A stretch of DNA of 64,000 nt from Marine Group II euryarchaeote MED-G37 (GTDB lineage: Archaea; Thermoplasmatota; Poseidoniia; Poseidoniales; Thalassarchaeaceae): positions 1 through 64,000 of the forward strand of contig NTJQ01000007.1 of the NCBI GenBank assembly GCA_002457555.1, in the 5' to 3' direction. Under the pieces are notes generated by a model, which saw nothing but the letters and a program-made list of their open reading frames with translations, was not told the DNA's origin and searched no databases. Below are positions 25,776 to 33,820 of this stretch, in pieces. Each line of letters starts with the position of its first letter. The first letter of the stretch is position 1. Position numbers and translations under genes: made by a program.

Positions 25776-26813
25776 ATGTCTGAGCTAGATTTTCAATCAC
25801 TCCTCGATAAACATGACAAATCAGACATGGCAGGATTTACCCGAAATTTTGTTGATGACCTAGAGGCTGCCATGTCTGCAAAAATAGAAATCGAAGCAGA
25901 TATGGATTGGAGTGGAGTTGTCTGTTTAGGGATGGGTGGCTCTGGTGCCGGAGGTATGTTCCTATCATCCTTAGCCGATGATTCAGGAGGCCTACCATTT
26001 GTGGTTTGGAATAACTACGGCTTACCCTCATGGTGGGGGCCAGATTGGTTAGTCTTAGCGACATCCTATTCGGGCAATACCGAGGAAACCCTAGATGGCG
26101 TACGCCAAGCACTGGAAGAAGGTGGTGTTGTGATCGGTATCTGTTCGGGTGGAGGCTTGGATAATTTGCTCTCACAAAGCCAAGAAGCACTATGTATTTC
26201 AGTTCCTTCTGGACAAATGCCTCGCTCTGCATTTGGGCATTTATTGGGAAGTCAATTATCCATTTGCTGGGCGCTAGGGATTCTTCCACGACCATCAGAG
26301 GAAGAAATCACCAAGATGTTGGGTCGATTACGCTCTAGCTCTAAGTCGGCAGATATAGTCGGAGGTGACGGTAGAGTAGCCGCAATGGCCAATGGAATGT
26401 CTGAGCGAGATATCGCGATTGTTTCTGCTAGTGAAATGACATCGGTTGGTGTAAGATTTACCAACCAATTAAACGAGAACTCTGAGAGATTTTCCCGCCC
26501 TGTTGAATTACCAGAAATGAATCACAATGAGATTGTTGCTTGGGAAAGAAACTCATCGTCTCAAGCATTGCTATACCTTGCAAGTCCACATACTCATCCT
26601 CGCGTGCGCGCGCGCATGACTTGGATGATGGAAAATCTTCAAGCAGGTGATTCTTGGTTACTTGATTGCGAAGGAGATAGCCTCCTCGAGAGTCTTCTAA
26701 TCGCTGCACACATAACCGATTGGGTAAGTATTGCTTTGGCCGTGATTAATGGTATTGACCCATCCGAAATGACTGCGATTGATGGTCTCAAAACATATCT
26801 TTCTACATTTTAG
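25776..26813 (+). CDS. Bifunctional phosphoglucose/phosphomannose isomerase
   Basis: 345 residues from the ATG at 25776 (GGGAGAGGAGTGAAA ahead of it; the track start lies in nmd3). SIS-domain sugar isomerase interconverting fructose-6-P with glucose-6-P and mannose-6-P, as in Thermoplasma and crenarchaeal enzymes. 'CLGMGGSGAGGMFLSSL' and 'ATSYSGNTEETLDGVRQAL' form the phosphate-binding loops. 'NENSERFSRPVELPEMNHNEIVAWE' contains the catalytic Glu and the His-containing signature of the PGI/PMI family. Overlaps the stop of the converging M23 gene by four bases. Confidence 0.92.
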   Translation: MSELDFQSLLDKHDKSDMAGFTRNFVDDLEAAMSAKIEIEADMDWSGVVCLGMGGSGAGGMFLSSLADDSGGLPFVVWNNYGLPSWWGPDWLVLATSYSGNTEETLDGVRQALEEGGVVIGICSGGGLDNLLSQSQEALCISVPSGQMPRSAFGHLLGSQLSICWALGILPRPSEEEITKMLGRLRSSSKSADIVGGDGRVAAMANGMSERDIAIVSASEMTSVGVRFTNQLNENSERFSRPVELPEMNHNEIVAWERNSSSQALLYLASPHTHPRVRARMTWMMENLQAGDSWLLDCEGDSLLESLLIAAHITDWVSIALAVINGIDPSEMTAIDGLKTYLSTF

Positions 26814-27391
26814 TAGAGGGCGCCTAGGACCAATCTAGGGTCCGGAAAGATTTGCAGAGCCTCTTCTCGGTCACTAGGAGCTACAACTCCTGGCATATCG
26901 TGAGTTTTCGGCTCTTCAAATGACAATTGGAAATGTAAGTGAGGCTCCCACCCACCATTTTCATGATGGGCTCCCATCCAACATATTACATCACCAGCAT
27001 TTACTTTCTGACCGACGGACTTACCTTCTATTGAAGCAGAATCAAGATGGCCGTAAAGAGCCCAAATTGATATCCCATCTAGGATGTGTTTGGTAATCAC
27101 AACGTGGCCGTAGTCTCCATCGGCTGCATTGTATCCGAAATGAGAAATTTCGCCGTCGGCGAATGCCATGCAGGCTGTCCCTACAGGTGCGCCAATATCT
27201 ATTCCAATATGCAGAAAACGCTCTCCTGAGAAAAGTTCAGTTGAATATAATCCGGGCCGCAATTCATCGTACTTTCCGACACTATACTCGGTTTTTGGAG
27301 TGTTCCAAATACCTCCAGATAAGTCAACGACTGTGTAATCTTCAGGCATATCGACAACTGGATGGAATTCGTGGGAATCCCAATCAATCAT
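26810..27391 (-). CDS. M23-fold (LytM-like) zinc metallopeptidase domain protein, cytosolic
   Basis: 193 residues, no signal peptide or membrane segment. Zinc ligands of the M23 fold are present: 'FLHIGIDIGAPVGT' (HxxxD) and 'EPHLHFQLS' (HxH), with 'DYGHVVITKH' and 'YGHLDS' between. M23 enzymes usually cut peptidoglycan cross-links, yet archaea lack murein and this protein looks cytosolic. A related M23 module also occurs inside kinase-M23-aminotransferase fusion enzymes of amino-alcohol catabolism, which may be a better guide. Substrate unknown. Confidence 0.85.
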   Translation of the reverse strand: MIDWDSHEFHPVVDMPEDYTVVDLSGGIWNTPKTEYSVGKYDELRPGLYSTELFSGERFLHIGIDIGAPVGTACMAFADGEISHFGYNAADGDYGHVVITKHILDGISIWALYGHLDSASIEGKSVGQKVNAGDVICWMGAHHENGGWEPHLHFQLSFEEPKTHDMPGVVAPSDREEALQIFPDPRLVLGALY

Positions 27392-27416
27392 GACCTTGCG
27401 AAAAGGGTGGAGACCA

Positions 27417-28688
27417 TCACTCCTCCTCTTCTAATCTGTCAGGTCTCGTGCTAACTTCAGTGGCTTCTGGCAATCCGCTTTGTAATGTCTCCGAGACCTT
27501 CAATTCGTCCAGTCTACGCCCTTGGGGTAATACGCGACTTTCGTAAGACCTCATAGCATCATTGTATGACTTACCAGCCTTATCTAGATGGCTGCCTACT
27601 TTCAGCATATGTTCGATCAGTGTGTTAGTTCGCTTATACATCTCTCTCGATACATCGTAAATTTCTCTTGCACCCTCCGCTAATGCATGTTGCTGCCAGT
27701 ATAGAGCGACGGTTCTCAATAGCCCCAACATAGTTACAGGTGTGGCTATTAACACTGATTTGGTCATTGCATAATCTAGTAATTCCGGGTCGGTTGTGAA
27801 AGCCGCTGCTGCCATCGCTTCACTAGGTATGAACATTACAACATGGTCAAAGTCACCTTCTATAGACTCTTGATACGCCTTTGCACCAAGTTCCTTGATT
27901 CGATTCTTCATGGCTTTTGCATGTTCTTTCAGATGTGCATCCTGTTCGGCCCCTGGATCTAACTCCACTGCTTTTAGGAAATGAGATCCAGTCGCTTTTG
28001 AATCGATTGGAATTACCCCTTCTTGAGGTAGCCGCACAATATAGTCTGGTCGACCACCACCCTCTACGGTTTCTTGTTCGAAGAAATCAACTTGTTCCGA
28101 CATTCCAGCCATTTCGAAAAGCCTTCTTAGTTTCATTTCCCCCCAATTTCCTCTAGCTTGCCCAGAGGTTGTTAAAGCGGTCGAAAGAGCAGTGGTTCTG
28201 TCTCCTAGAGAGTCTGCCTTCTGCCCCAAATCTTTCAATTGGCGCTTAATCGCTTCGTATGCACCAACTCTGTCCTTTTCCATTTCTGAATTTGCTTTAG
28301 ATAATTTCGTCATTTCTTCGCGCAGAGGTTTGATTAGATTCTCAACCTCCATTTTCCTCGCGTCAAGAGACTTTTCAGCTTCTTTTTGATCTGAGTTAAA
28401 TTTCTGTTCTGCTAATTGTAAAAAAGCCTCTGAATTTCGTTGATTTACTTTAGTTGCTATATTTTCGAACCTCGACTCAAGTAATTCATTGACTCTTTTC
28501 CTTTCTTCATTCAGAAGATCTCGAGTTTTGTCATCTTCACCCTCTTTTGCCTCATTCAAAGCCTCAGCTCGACTAAGTTCCGATTTAGCTTGACTCAACT
28601 CATGGTTTGTTTTTTGTTTGGCTAGTAACCAACCGATGACTCCTCCGGCAAGCAGGGCGCCGACGATATACACAATTTCACTTAACAT
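27417..28688 (-). CDS. rmuC: RmuC-family DNA recombination protein
   Basis: 423 residues from the ATG at 28688 (the track start at 28802 adds an implausible polar leader). An N-terminal membrane helix ('SEIVYIVGALLAGGVIGWLL') is followed by a long coiled coil (about residues 25-160). The RmuC nuclease-like core has 'RGNWGEMKLRRLFEMAGM', 'GRPDYIVRLPQEGVIPIDSKAT' and 'VMFIPSEAMAAAAFTTDPEL', then 'ATPVTMLGLLRTVALYWQQ'. The ID-SK motif is that of PD-(D/E)xK nucleases. RmuC limits recombination at inverted repeats in bacteria. It is divergent from asd. Confidence 0.93.
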   Translation of the reverse strand: MLSEIVYIVGALLAGGVIGWLLAKQKTNHELSQAKSELSRAEALNEAKEGEDDKTRDLLNEERKRVNELLESRFENIATKVNQRNSEAFLQLAEQKFNSDQKEAEKSLDARKMEVENLIKPLREEMTKLSKANSEMEKDRVGAYEAIKRQLKDLGQKADSLGDRTTALSTALTTSGQARGNWGEMKLRRLFEMAGMSEQVDFFEQETVEGGGRPDYIVRLPQEGVIPIDSKATGSHFLKAVELDPGAEQDAHLKEHAKAMKNRIKELGAKAYQESIEGDFDHVVMFIPSEAMAAAAFTTDPELLDYAMTKSVLIATPVTMLGLLRTVALYWQQHALAEGAREIYDVSREMYKRTNTLIEHMLKVGSHLDKAGKSYNDAMRSYESRVLPQGRRLDELKVSETLQSGLPEATEVSTRPDRLEEEE

Positions 28689-28801
28689 GACATGAGAAAG
28701 AAATCGAGGGTATTTAACCTTCTCAGAACTAAACCTCCTACAATTGTAACTAGAACTCCAAACAGTACTCTTTACGAGGGGTGTAATGATGAGTGCTAAC
28801 A

Positions 28802-29902
28802 ATGGACACCTATGGAAGAGTCAGATGCGCCATTCTCGGCGCTACTGGACTTGTTGCTCAACGCTTCTTCCAGCGCCTTCAATTTCACCCCTGGCTCGAA
28901 CCAGTAGCAATAATCGGCTCTCCGGAGACCGCTGGAAACCCACATGATGAATGCCTTTGGAGTTTAGATGAGGAAAGGCCTCCGCCTTCTGAATTGACGA
29001 TTGGAGGATTGGAGAATCTTCCATCATTAATTGAGGAATTCCACAGCTTAGGTGTTAGGATTATTTTCTCAGCACTTCCCGACGAACCGGCCGCAAGGGT
29101 AGAGCGAAATTTAGCGGCGGCAGGATTCCTTGTAGTTTCCCACGCTCAAGTACATCGTCTACAAACAGATGTTCCATTAATCGTTCCTGAAGTCAATATC
29201 CAAGATTTGAGTATTCTGAAGAAACAATCGAAAAGTTCTGAGGGCCGCCTAATTTCTTGTTCCAATTGCACGGTTTCACCGATTGCAATTACCCTTTATC
29301 CATTATTGCAAATCGCCGACGTTACTTCGGTAAAAATAGTCACTCAGCAAGCTCTTTCTGGCGGAGGTAGAAAACTTCTAGCTGAAGGCAGAGCAGGTCG
29401 CCAAATCAACAGCGAAATACCAGGGGAGGCCGAATCAATAATTACTGAATTAGCAAAGATATTGTCTTGTGAATTCGATATAGAAGCCTCCTGTGAAAGA
29501 GTTATGCGAGATCATGGTCATTATGCTCGAATAGAAGTTGAATTTGGAGAAACGGTTAGCGCTCACCAAGTCGTTCGTGCATGGCGAGAATCATATTCAC
29601 GAAGCCAAGAACTCAACCTTCCTTCAGCGACACAAAGGCCGATTATTTTCGTAGATGGAGAACTTGAGGATAATCACCGCTGGGTTGGTTTTGAACAGTA
29701 TAAACACCCAGGTCTCGATCTAAAAGCCGCGATGGCGGTTGCTGTTGGAGAGGTAGAAATAAACGGCTCAAGACTTAGATTTTCTACAATGGCTGACAAT
29801 ACAATTCGTGGTGCAGCAGGATATTCAGTTTTACTCGTTGAACAATTACTCGCCGACGGGCTCCTGCATGATAATAATACCATACTTGCCCAAGAGATTT
29901 GA
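28802..29902 (+). CDS. asd: Aspartate-semialdehyde dehydrogenase
   Basis: 366 residues from the ATG at 28802. Catalyses NADPH-dependent reduction of aspartyl phosphate to the semialdehyde, feeding Lys, Thr and Met synthesis. 'AILGATGLVAQRFFQRL' is the NADP-binding loop, 'LISCSNCTVSPIAITLYPL' holds the catalytic Cys, 'TQQALSGGGRKLL' the family motif and 'VMRDHGHYARIEV' the catalytic His region. The pattern fits the archaeal/fungal branch of the enzyme. The following gene starts 36 bases later. Confidence 0.94.
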   Translation: MDTYGRVRCAILGATGLVAQRFFQRLQFHPWLEPVAIIGSPETAGNPHDECLWSLDEERPPPSELTIGGLENLPSLIEEFHSLGVRIIFSALPDEPAARVERNLAAAGFLVVSHAQVHRLQTDVPLIVPEVNIQDLSILKKQSKSSEGRLISCSNCTVSPIAITLYPLLQIADVTSVKIVTQQALSGGGRKLLAEGRAGRQINSEIPGEAESIITELAKILSCEFDIEASCERVMRDHGHYARIEVEFGETVSAHQVVRAWRESYSRSQELNLPSATQRPIIFVDGELEDNHRWVGFEQYKHPGLDLKAAMAVAVGEVEINGSRLRFSTMADNTIRGAAGYSVLLVEQLLADGLLHDNNTILAQEI

Positions 29903-29938
29903 CCGTACACGCCAATAGAGCGACTACCTTCCCGCGTC

Positions 29939-30553
29939 GTGCGTCAGCGACAACTTGCCATGCTCCTTTCCTCTTTACCTCCACATCCGTGTGGAGATAT
30001 CGAATTGGAACAATATTCTACTTCGGGTGATATTGCAGCCTCGTGGCTAGCACAAATTGCTGCATTCGGCGACCTGTCGACGGATTCATCGATTGCTGAT
30101 TTAGGCGCAGGAAACGGGATTTTAGGGATAGGTGCGGCACTGATGGGTGTGCCTCAGGTAGTTCTGGTAGAGGTGGATGAACAAGCCTGCTCTGTTGCAT
30201 TCCAATCAATTGAGCAGGCGGGAGTATCAGATTCTGTGGAAATATTCCGCAAAAGGGTGGATGATTCACTGGATTTGAGTGGTGCAGATTTGATAATTTC
30301 CAATCCACCTTGGGGGACTCAAAAGGCGAAATCGGACAGGCCTTTTCTTGATGCAATAATTCGCTCAAATGCTATTGGCCATTTGATGCATAGCGCTGAA
30401 GCAACACACATCGAGGCAATCTTCGAGTCGGCTGGATGGGAAGTCGAGAGATATTGGGAAACAGATTTCGTGTTACCCGCTGCCTATTCACACCACTACA
30501 GTCGCCAAGGAAAGACCAGAGCAGGATTCTGGCGTTTGTTACCCCCGGTATAA
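29939..30553 (+). CDS. METTL5-like rRNA adenine N6-methyltransferase
   Basis: 204-residue class I SAM methyltransferase. 'IELEQYSTSGDIAASWLAQ' matches the METTL5 N-terminal 'LEQYxT' signature. 'IADLGAGNGILGIGAALMG' binds SAM, and 'LIISNPPWGTQKAKSDRPFLDAI' is the catalytic NPPF/W motif followed by the family's 'GTxxxxxDxxFL'. Human METTL5 modifies 18S rRNA A1832, and archaeal homologues are expected to target the equivalent 16S position. GTG start without a clear ribosome-binding site, perhaps leaderless. Confidence 0.88.
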   Translation: MRQRQLAMLLSSLPPHPCGDIELEQYSTSGDIAASWLAQIAAFGDLSTDSSIADLGAGNGILGIGAALMGVPQVVLVEVDEQACSVAFQSIEQAGVSDSVEIFRKRVDDSLDLSGADLIISNPPWGTQKAKSDRPFLDAIIRSNAIGHLMHSAEATHIEAIFESAGWEVERYWETDFVLPAAYSHHYSRQGKTRAGFWRLLPPV

Positions 30554-30570
30554 TTTCAAGTTCACTTTTG

Positions 30571-30618
30571 CCGTGCTACGCACGGGCGGACCGTTCATAG
30601 GGGGCTGGCCGGTCGCCC
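30571..30618 (+). promoter_or_regulatory. Structured GC-rich leader before csl4
   Basis: CCGTGC-TAC-GCACGG is a perfect 6-bp stem, followed by GGGCGGACCG (30584-30593) that can pair with CGGTCGCCC (30610-30618) leaving one bulged G. The second stem ends six bases before the csl4 ATG, so it could mask the start. The downstream protein has two or more RNA-binding modules, so autoregulation through this leader is a possibility only. Confidence 0.4.
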
Positions 30619-30624
30619 GCCTCG

Positions 30625-31902
30625 ATGAGTTCTACCACTGGCGACTTTGTCACGCCAGGTAATCAGGTCGATGTACCGGCTGGTGCTAGCCTTGGTTCGG
30701 GCCTCTCGGAGACTGAATCAGGTGCAATAGCCTTAGTTAGTGGGACACTCATTTCCGACGGCGATATACTCTCGGTTGATGCTAACAGTCTAGAGACAAA
30801 TTCACCGCAGATTGGTGATGACGTTATTGCGGAAGTTATCAAACTCATGCCAAAGGTCGCCATGATTCGTATCCTTCACATCGAAAAGGATGGTGGACAT
30901 AGAGACCTTTCTGCGGAGAATTTGTTTGCGGACATTTTCGTGACTGAAATCGTTGATAGATTTCTTCCTTCACCCGGCGATGCTATGAGAAGTAGGGATT
31001 TGATACGTGCTCGAATTACTCAACTTGAACCAAATCTCAAGGCCAGTACTCGGGTTTCCCCCGAATTGGGAGTACTGTGGGCGATTTGCCCTGCATGCGG
31101 AAATGAATTGACTACTTCTGATCACAAGCAGGACTTCAATGTCGATTGTAATCGATGTGATTATTCGGGTTATCGTGCATTATCCAACGGTTTCGGCCAT
31201 GGACATAATCTTGGCGAAGATATACAGGAGTTGAACAGGGCAGGGGAAAGGTGGTCCGCTGAAGCCGAGAGCAAACTCGGCCATGAGGGGGCTAGACCCT
31301 ACCTTTCCCCAATGGCTGACCATCGTCGTGGTATAACTCACCAAGCATCTCCAGCAGCGATGAGAATGCGCTCCGCAATTACAGGAAAAGGCGGCGGTAG
31401 AGATGGAAGACAGCGAGTTCAGCATGAGTGTAAGTGTACATTATGCGGTATCGATACAACCGTACCGTTCCAACCAACACCAGGAAAACCAATCCGTTGT
31501 AAAGACTGTATGGGTAAGGTCAAAGATGGTAAGGCAACCAAGGATGAACTCGCTGCTGAGCGTAAGATATTGACTAAAGCACGCTCCGAAGCCTCCGAAG
31601 TATCCGGGATCAAAATCTTCGTAGCACGATTATCGTTTGATGCTAGCGAGGATGAATTGAGAAATCATTTCTCGACTCATGGAGAGATTACAGAGTGTAG
31701 CATTGCTAAAGATAGAGACACAGGTAAATCTCGCGGATTTGCCTTTGTGAAGTTCGCTAGCCGAAAAGCCGGAGAGAAGGCGATTAAGGAATTGGATGGA
31801 AGTGAAATACACGGCAGAAAAATCAGTGTCCAGGAATCCAATGACGGCGGAGGCCGTCGAGATAGTCGTAGTAAAGGAAACAAACGCCATAATCGCCGAT
31901 GA
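30625..31902 (+). CDS. Exosome subunit Csl4 fused to a zinc module and an RRM
   Basis: 425 residues. The N-terminal domain ('VTPGNQVDVPAGASLGSG') and an S1-like domain to about residue 145 match archaeal Csl4. The Csl4 zinc ribbon follows ('CPACGNELTTS...CNRCDYSGYR'). Beyond the usual length of about 180-200 residues come a linker, a second zinc module ('CTLCGIDTTVPFQPTPGK', 'CKDC') and an RRM with RNP2 'IFVARLSF' and RNP1 'KSRGFAFVKF' (about 330-400), then a basic tail. Csl4 caps the RNA exosome and recruits substrates; the RRM probably extends RNA recognition. Confidence 0.88.
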   Translation: MSSTTGDFVTPGNQVDVPAGASLGSGLSETESGAIALVSGTLISDGDILSVDANSLETNSPQIGDDVIAEVIKLMPKVAMIRILHIEKDGGHRDLSAENLFADIFVTEIVDRFLPSPGDAMRSRDLIRARITQLEPNLKASTRVSPELGVLWAICPACGNELTTSDHKQDFNVDCNRCDYSGYRALSNGFGHGHNLGEDIQELNRAGERWSAEAESKLGHEGARPYLSPMADHRRGITHQASPAAMRMRSAITGKGGGRDGRQRVQHECKCTLCGIDTTVPFQPTPGKPIRCKDCMGKVKDGKATKDELAAERKILTKARSEASEVSGIKIFVARLSFDASEDELRNHFSTHGEITECSIAKDRDTGKSRGFAFVKFASRKAGEKAIKELDGSEIHGRKISVQESNDGGGRRDSRSKGNKRHNRR

Positions 31903-31982
31903 TTCCAAATTTGCTGCTCCAATCAGCCATCTAAAGCGAAGTCGTGAAGACTGAACAGTAATCCGAAAGGTTGAGGGGTAGA

Positions 31983-33764
31983 ATGGAAGGTTGGTTAGTC
32001 CTCGACGGATATGAGGATGAACCAGCTGCATTTGGTGTCCCAAATTATCTTGGTTTTCATATCCGATACATCTGTGGCGTTCTAGAATCTAAATCAATCC
32101 CATACACCTACATGACTATCGATGAATGGAGATTATTCCACAAGCAGAAACTTACAAATTCTGCTCAAAGACAAGAACTCCAACGAGAACTTTCCGAACT
32201 AGACGGAGCGGTTATTCTCGCAGGAGCTGTAGTCCCGGGGAAGTATGTTCGGGGCACTCCAATCTCACGCAGAGAATTGGATGATTTTCTAGCAGTTTTT
32301 CCCAGTGAACTACCTGTCCTTGCAGGTGGCTGGGCTATCCGCCATTGGCGCTATGATGGATGGATGCCACTAAGGGCAAATTTATTCTGTGCAGTGCAGG
32401 ATACAGACGCTACATTGGATTACTTTCTCGGAACTGGTGATTGGTCTCACAAACGTAGAACTAGTGAGCAATGGGACAATTGGGCAAAGAAAGGTGCGGC
32501 TGGAAAATGTGTCACAAATCATCCCGATCTTTTTACTGAAGATGGTCGTTCTGGACCATTGACCTACGAAGTGGAATTGTATCAGGGATGCGTGCGTTAC
32601 AAACGAGGCTGTAAGTTTTGTATCGAACCAAAGAAAGGAGTTCCGATATGGAGGGACGAGGCGGATGTTATTGCCGAAATTACAACCGCTTTAGACAATG
32701 GCGTTCGTCATGTTCGTATAGGTGGCGCTACAGACATTTACACCTACAAAGCAGAAGGAGTGGTGGAGCTCGAATATCCCATTCCAGACCCAGAACCAAT
32801 TGCCAAAGTTCTGCACGGCTTAAGGGAAGATGAGAGGCTCCAGATTCTCCATGTTGACAACGCAAACCCCTCTATTGTTGCGGAGAATTTGGAGCCAGCA
32901 ACGGAGATTACAAAATCCCTGATTTCGACTCTTTCGGACGGTGCAGTACTTTCTTTCGGACTCGAATCTGCAGACCCCAAAGTCCACGAAGAAAATTGGC
33001 TAAATTGTAATTCAGAACAACTCAAAATCGCTATTCGACATATCAATCATTTTGGTCGAGAGAGGGGGGAGAGGGGTTTGCCAAGGTTGCTCCCAGGTCT
33101 GAATTTCATCGCAGGGTTGAATGGTGAATCAACCCAATCATACCGAATTAATCGGGACTTACTAGATTCTCTACGTTCAGAAGGACTATGGTTGCGGAGG
33201 ATAAACATCAGACAGGTGGAAGGGCAGGGTTTCCAAGAAATTCCAGAGGATGCCTTCCAGTCCTTCAAACGCAGTGTGAGAGAGGAGGTAGACAAACCAC
33301 TCCTAGAGGAGATGTTTCCAATTGGAACAGAACTCAAAGGAGTTTGGTGGGAGGCACATGATGATCGAATTAGAAGACCGGAACAAGTGTTACAAGAAAG
33401 CTACAGAGACCCCTCAATTTATGGTCGAGCGGGTATAACATTCGGAAGACAAATCGGAGCATATCCGATATTGGTAGGAACTCCATATCAGATTCCCCTC
33501 GAAACCGATTCGAATATCATCGTAACCGGTCATGGAATGCGAAGCATAAGTGGAGTTGAAACGAACTTATCGATTAACTCAGCAAGCCAATCTCAACTTC
33601 AGGCCATACCAGGAATTGGTAGTAAGGCGGCGTGGCGCATAGTTTCCAATCGAGCTAAGGCATATAGGAAATCTTCTGAAAATCCATACTCAAACGTAAA
33701 AACAGTTCTTCAGGATGTAGGCGTTCAGTCCTACGGACTGGCTCTTAGGGTGCTTAAGGCGTGA
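31983..33764 (+). CDS. Radical SAM Fe-S oxidoreductase with C-terminal helix-hairpin-helix
   Basis: 593 residues from the ATG at 31983 (GAGGGG four bases upstream; the track's TTG is less likely). The N-terminal half ('LVLDGYEDEPAAFGVPNYLG') resembles the uncharacterised archaeal COG1031-type proteins. The radical SAM cluster motif is in 'LYQGCVRYKRGCKFCIEP', followed by 'VRIGGATDIYTY'. The C-terminal 'INSASQSQLQAIPGIGSKAAWRIV' is a helix-hairpin-helix, a non-specific DNA/RNA binding motif, suggesting a nucleic-acid substrate. The product is unknown. Its stop overlaps a possible GTG start of the next gene. Confidence 0.85.
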   Translation: MEGWLVLDGYEDEPAAFGVPNYLGFHIRYICGVLESKSIPYTYMTIDEWRLFHKQKLTNSAQRQELQRELSELDGAVILAGAVVPGKYVRGTPISRRELDDFLAVFPSELPVLAGGWAIRHWRYDGWMPLRANLFCAVQDTDATLDYFLGTGDWSHKRRTSEQWDNWAKKGAAGKCVTNHPDLFTEDGRSGPLTYEVELYQGCVRYKRGCKFCIEPKKGVPIWRDEADVIAEITTALDNGVRHVRIGGATDIYTYKAEGVVELEYPIPDPEPIAKVLHGLREDERLQILHVDNANPSIVAENLEPATEITKSLISTLSDGAVLSFGLESADPKVHEENWLNCNSEQLKIAIRHINHFGRERGERGLPRLLPGLNFIAGLNGESTQSYRINRDLLDSLRSEGLWLRRINIRQVEGQGFQEIPEDAFQSFKRSVREEVDKPLLEEMFPIGTELKGVWWEAHDDRIRRPEQVLQESYRDPSIYGRAGITFGRQIGAYPILVGTPYQIPLETDSNIIVTGHGMRSISGVETNLSINSASQSQLQAIPGIGSKAAWRIVSNRAKAYRKSSENPYSNVKTVLQDVGVQSYGLALRVLKA

Positions 33765-33820
33765 TGCAACTCGTTCAGGCAGAGGGAATAGTGATAATCT
33801 CAGCAAGGACGCCAAGAATC

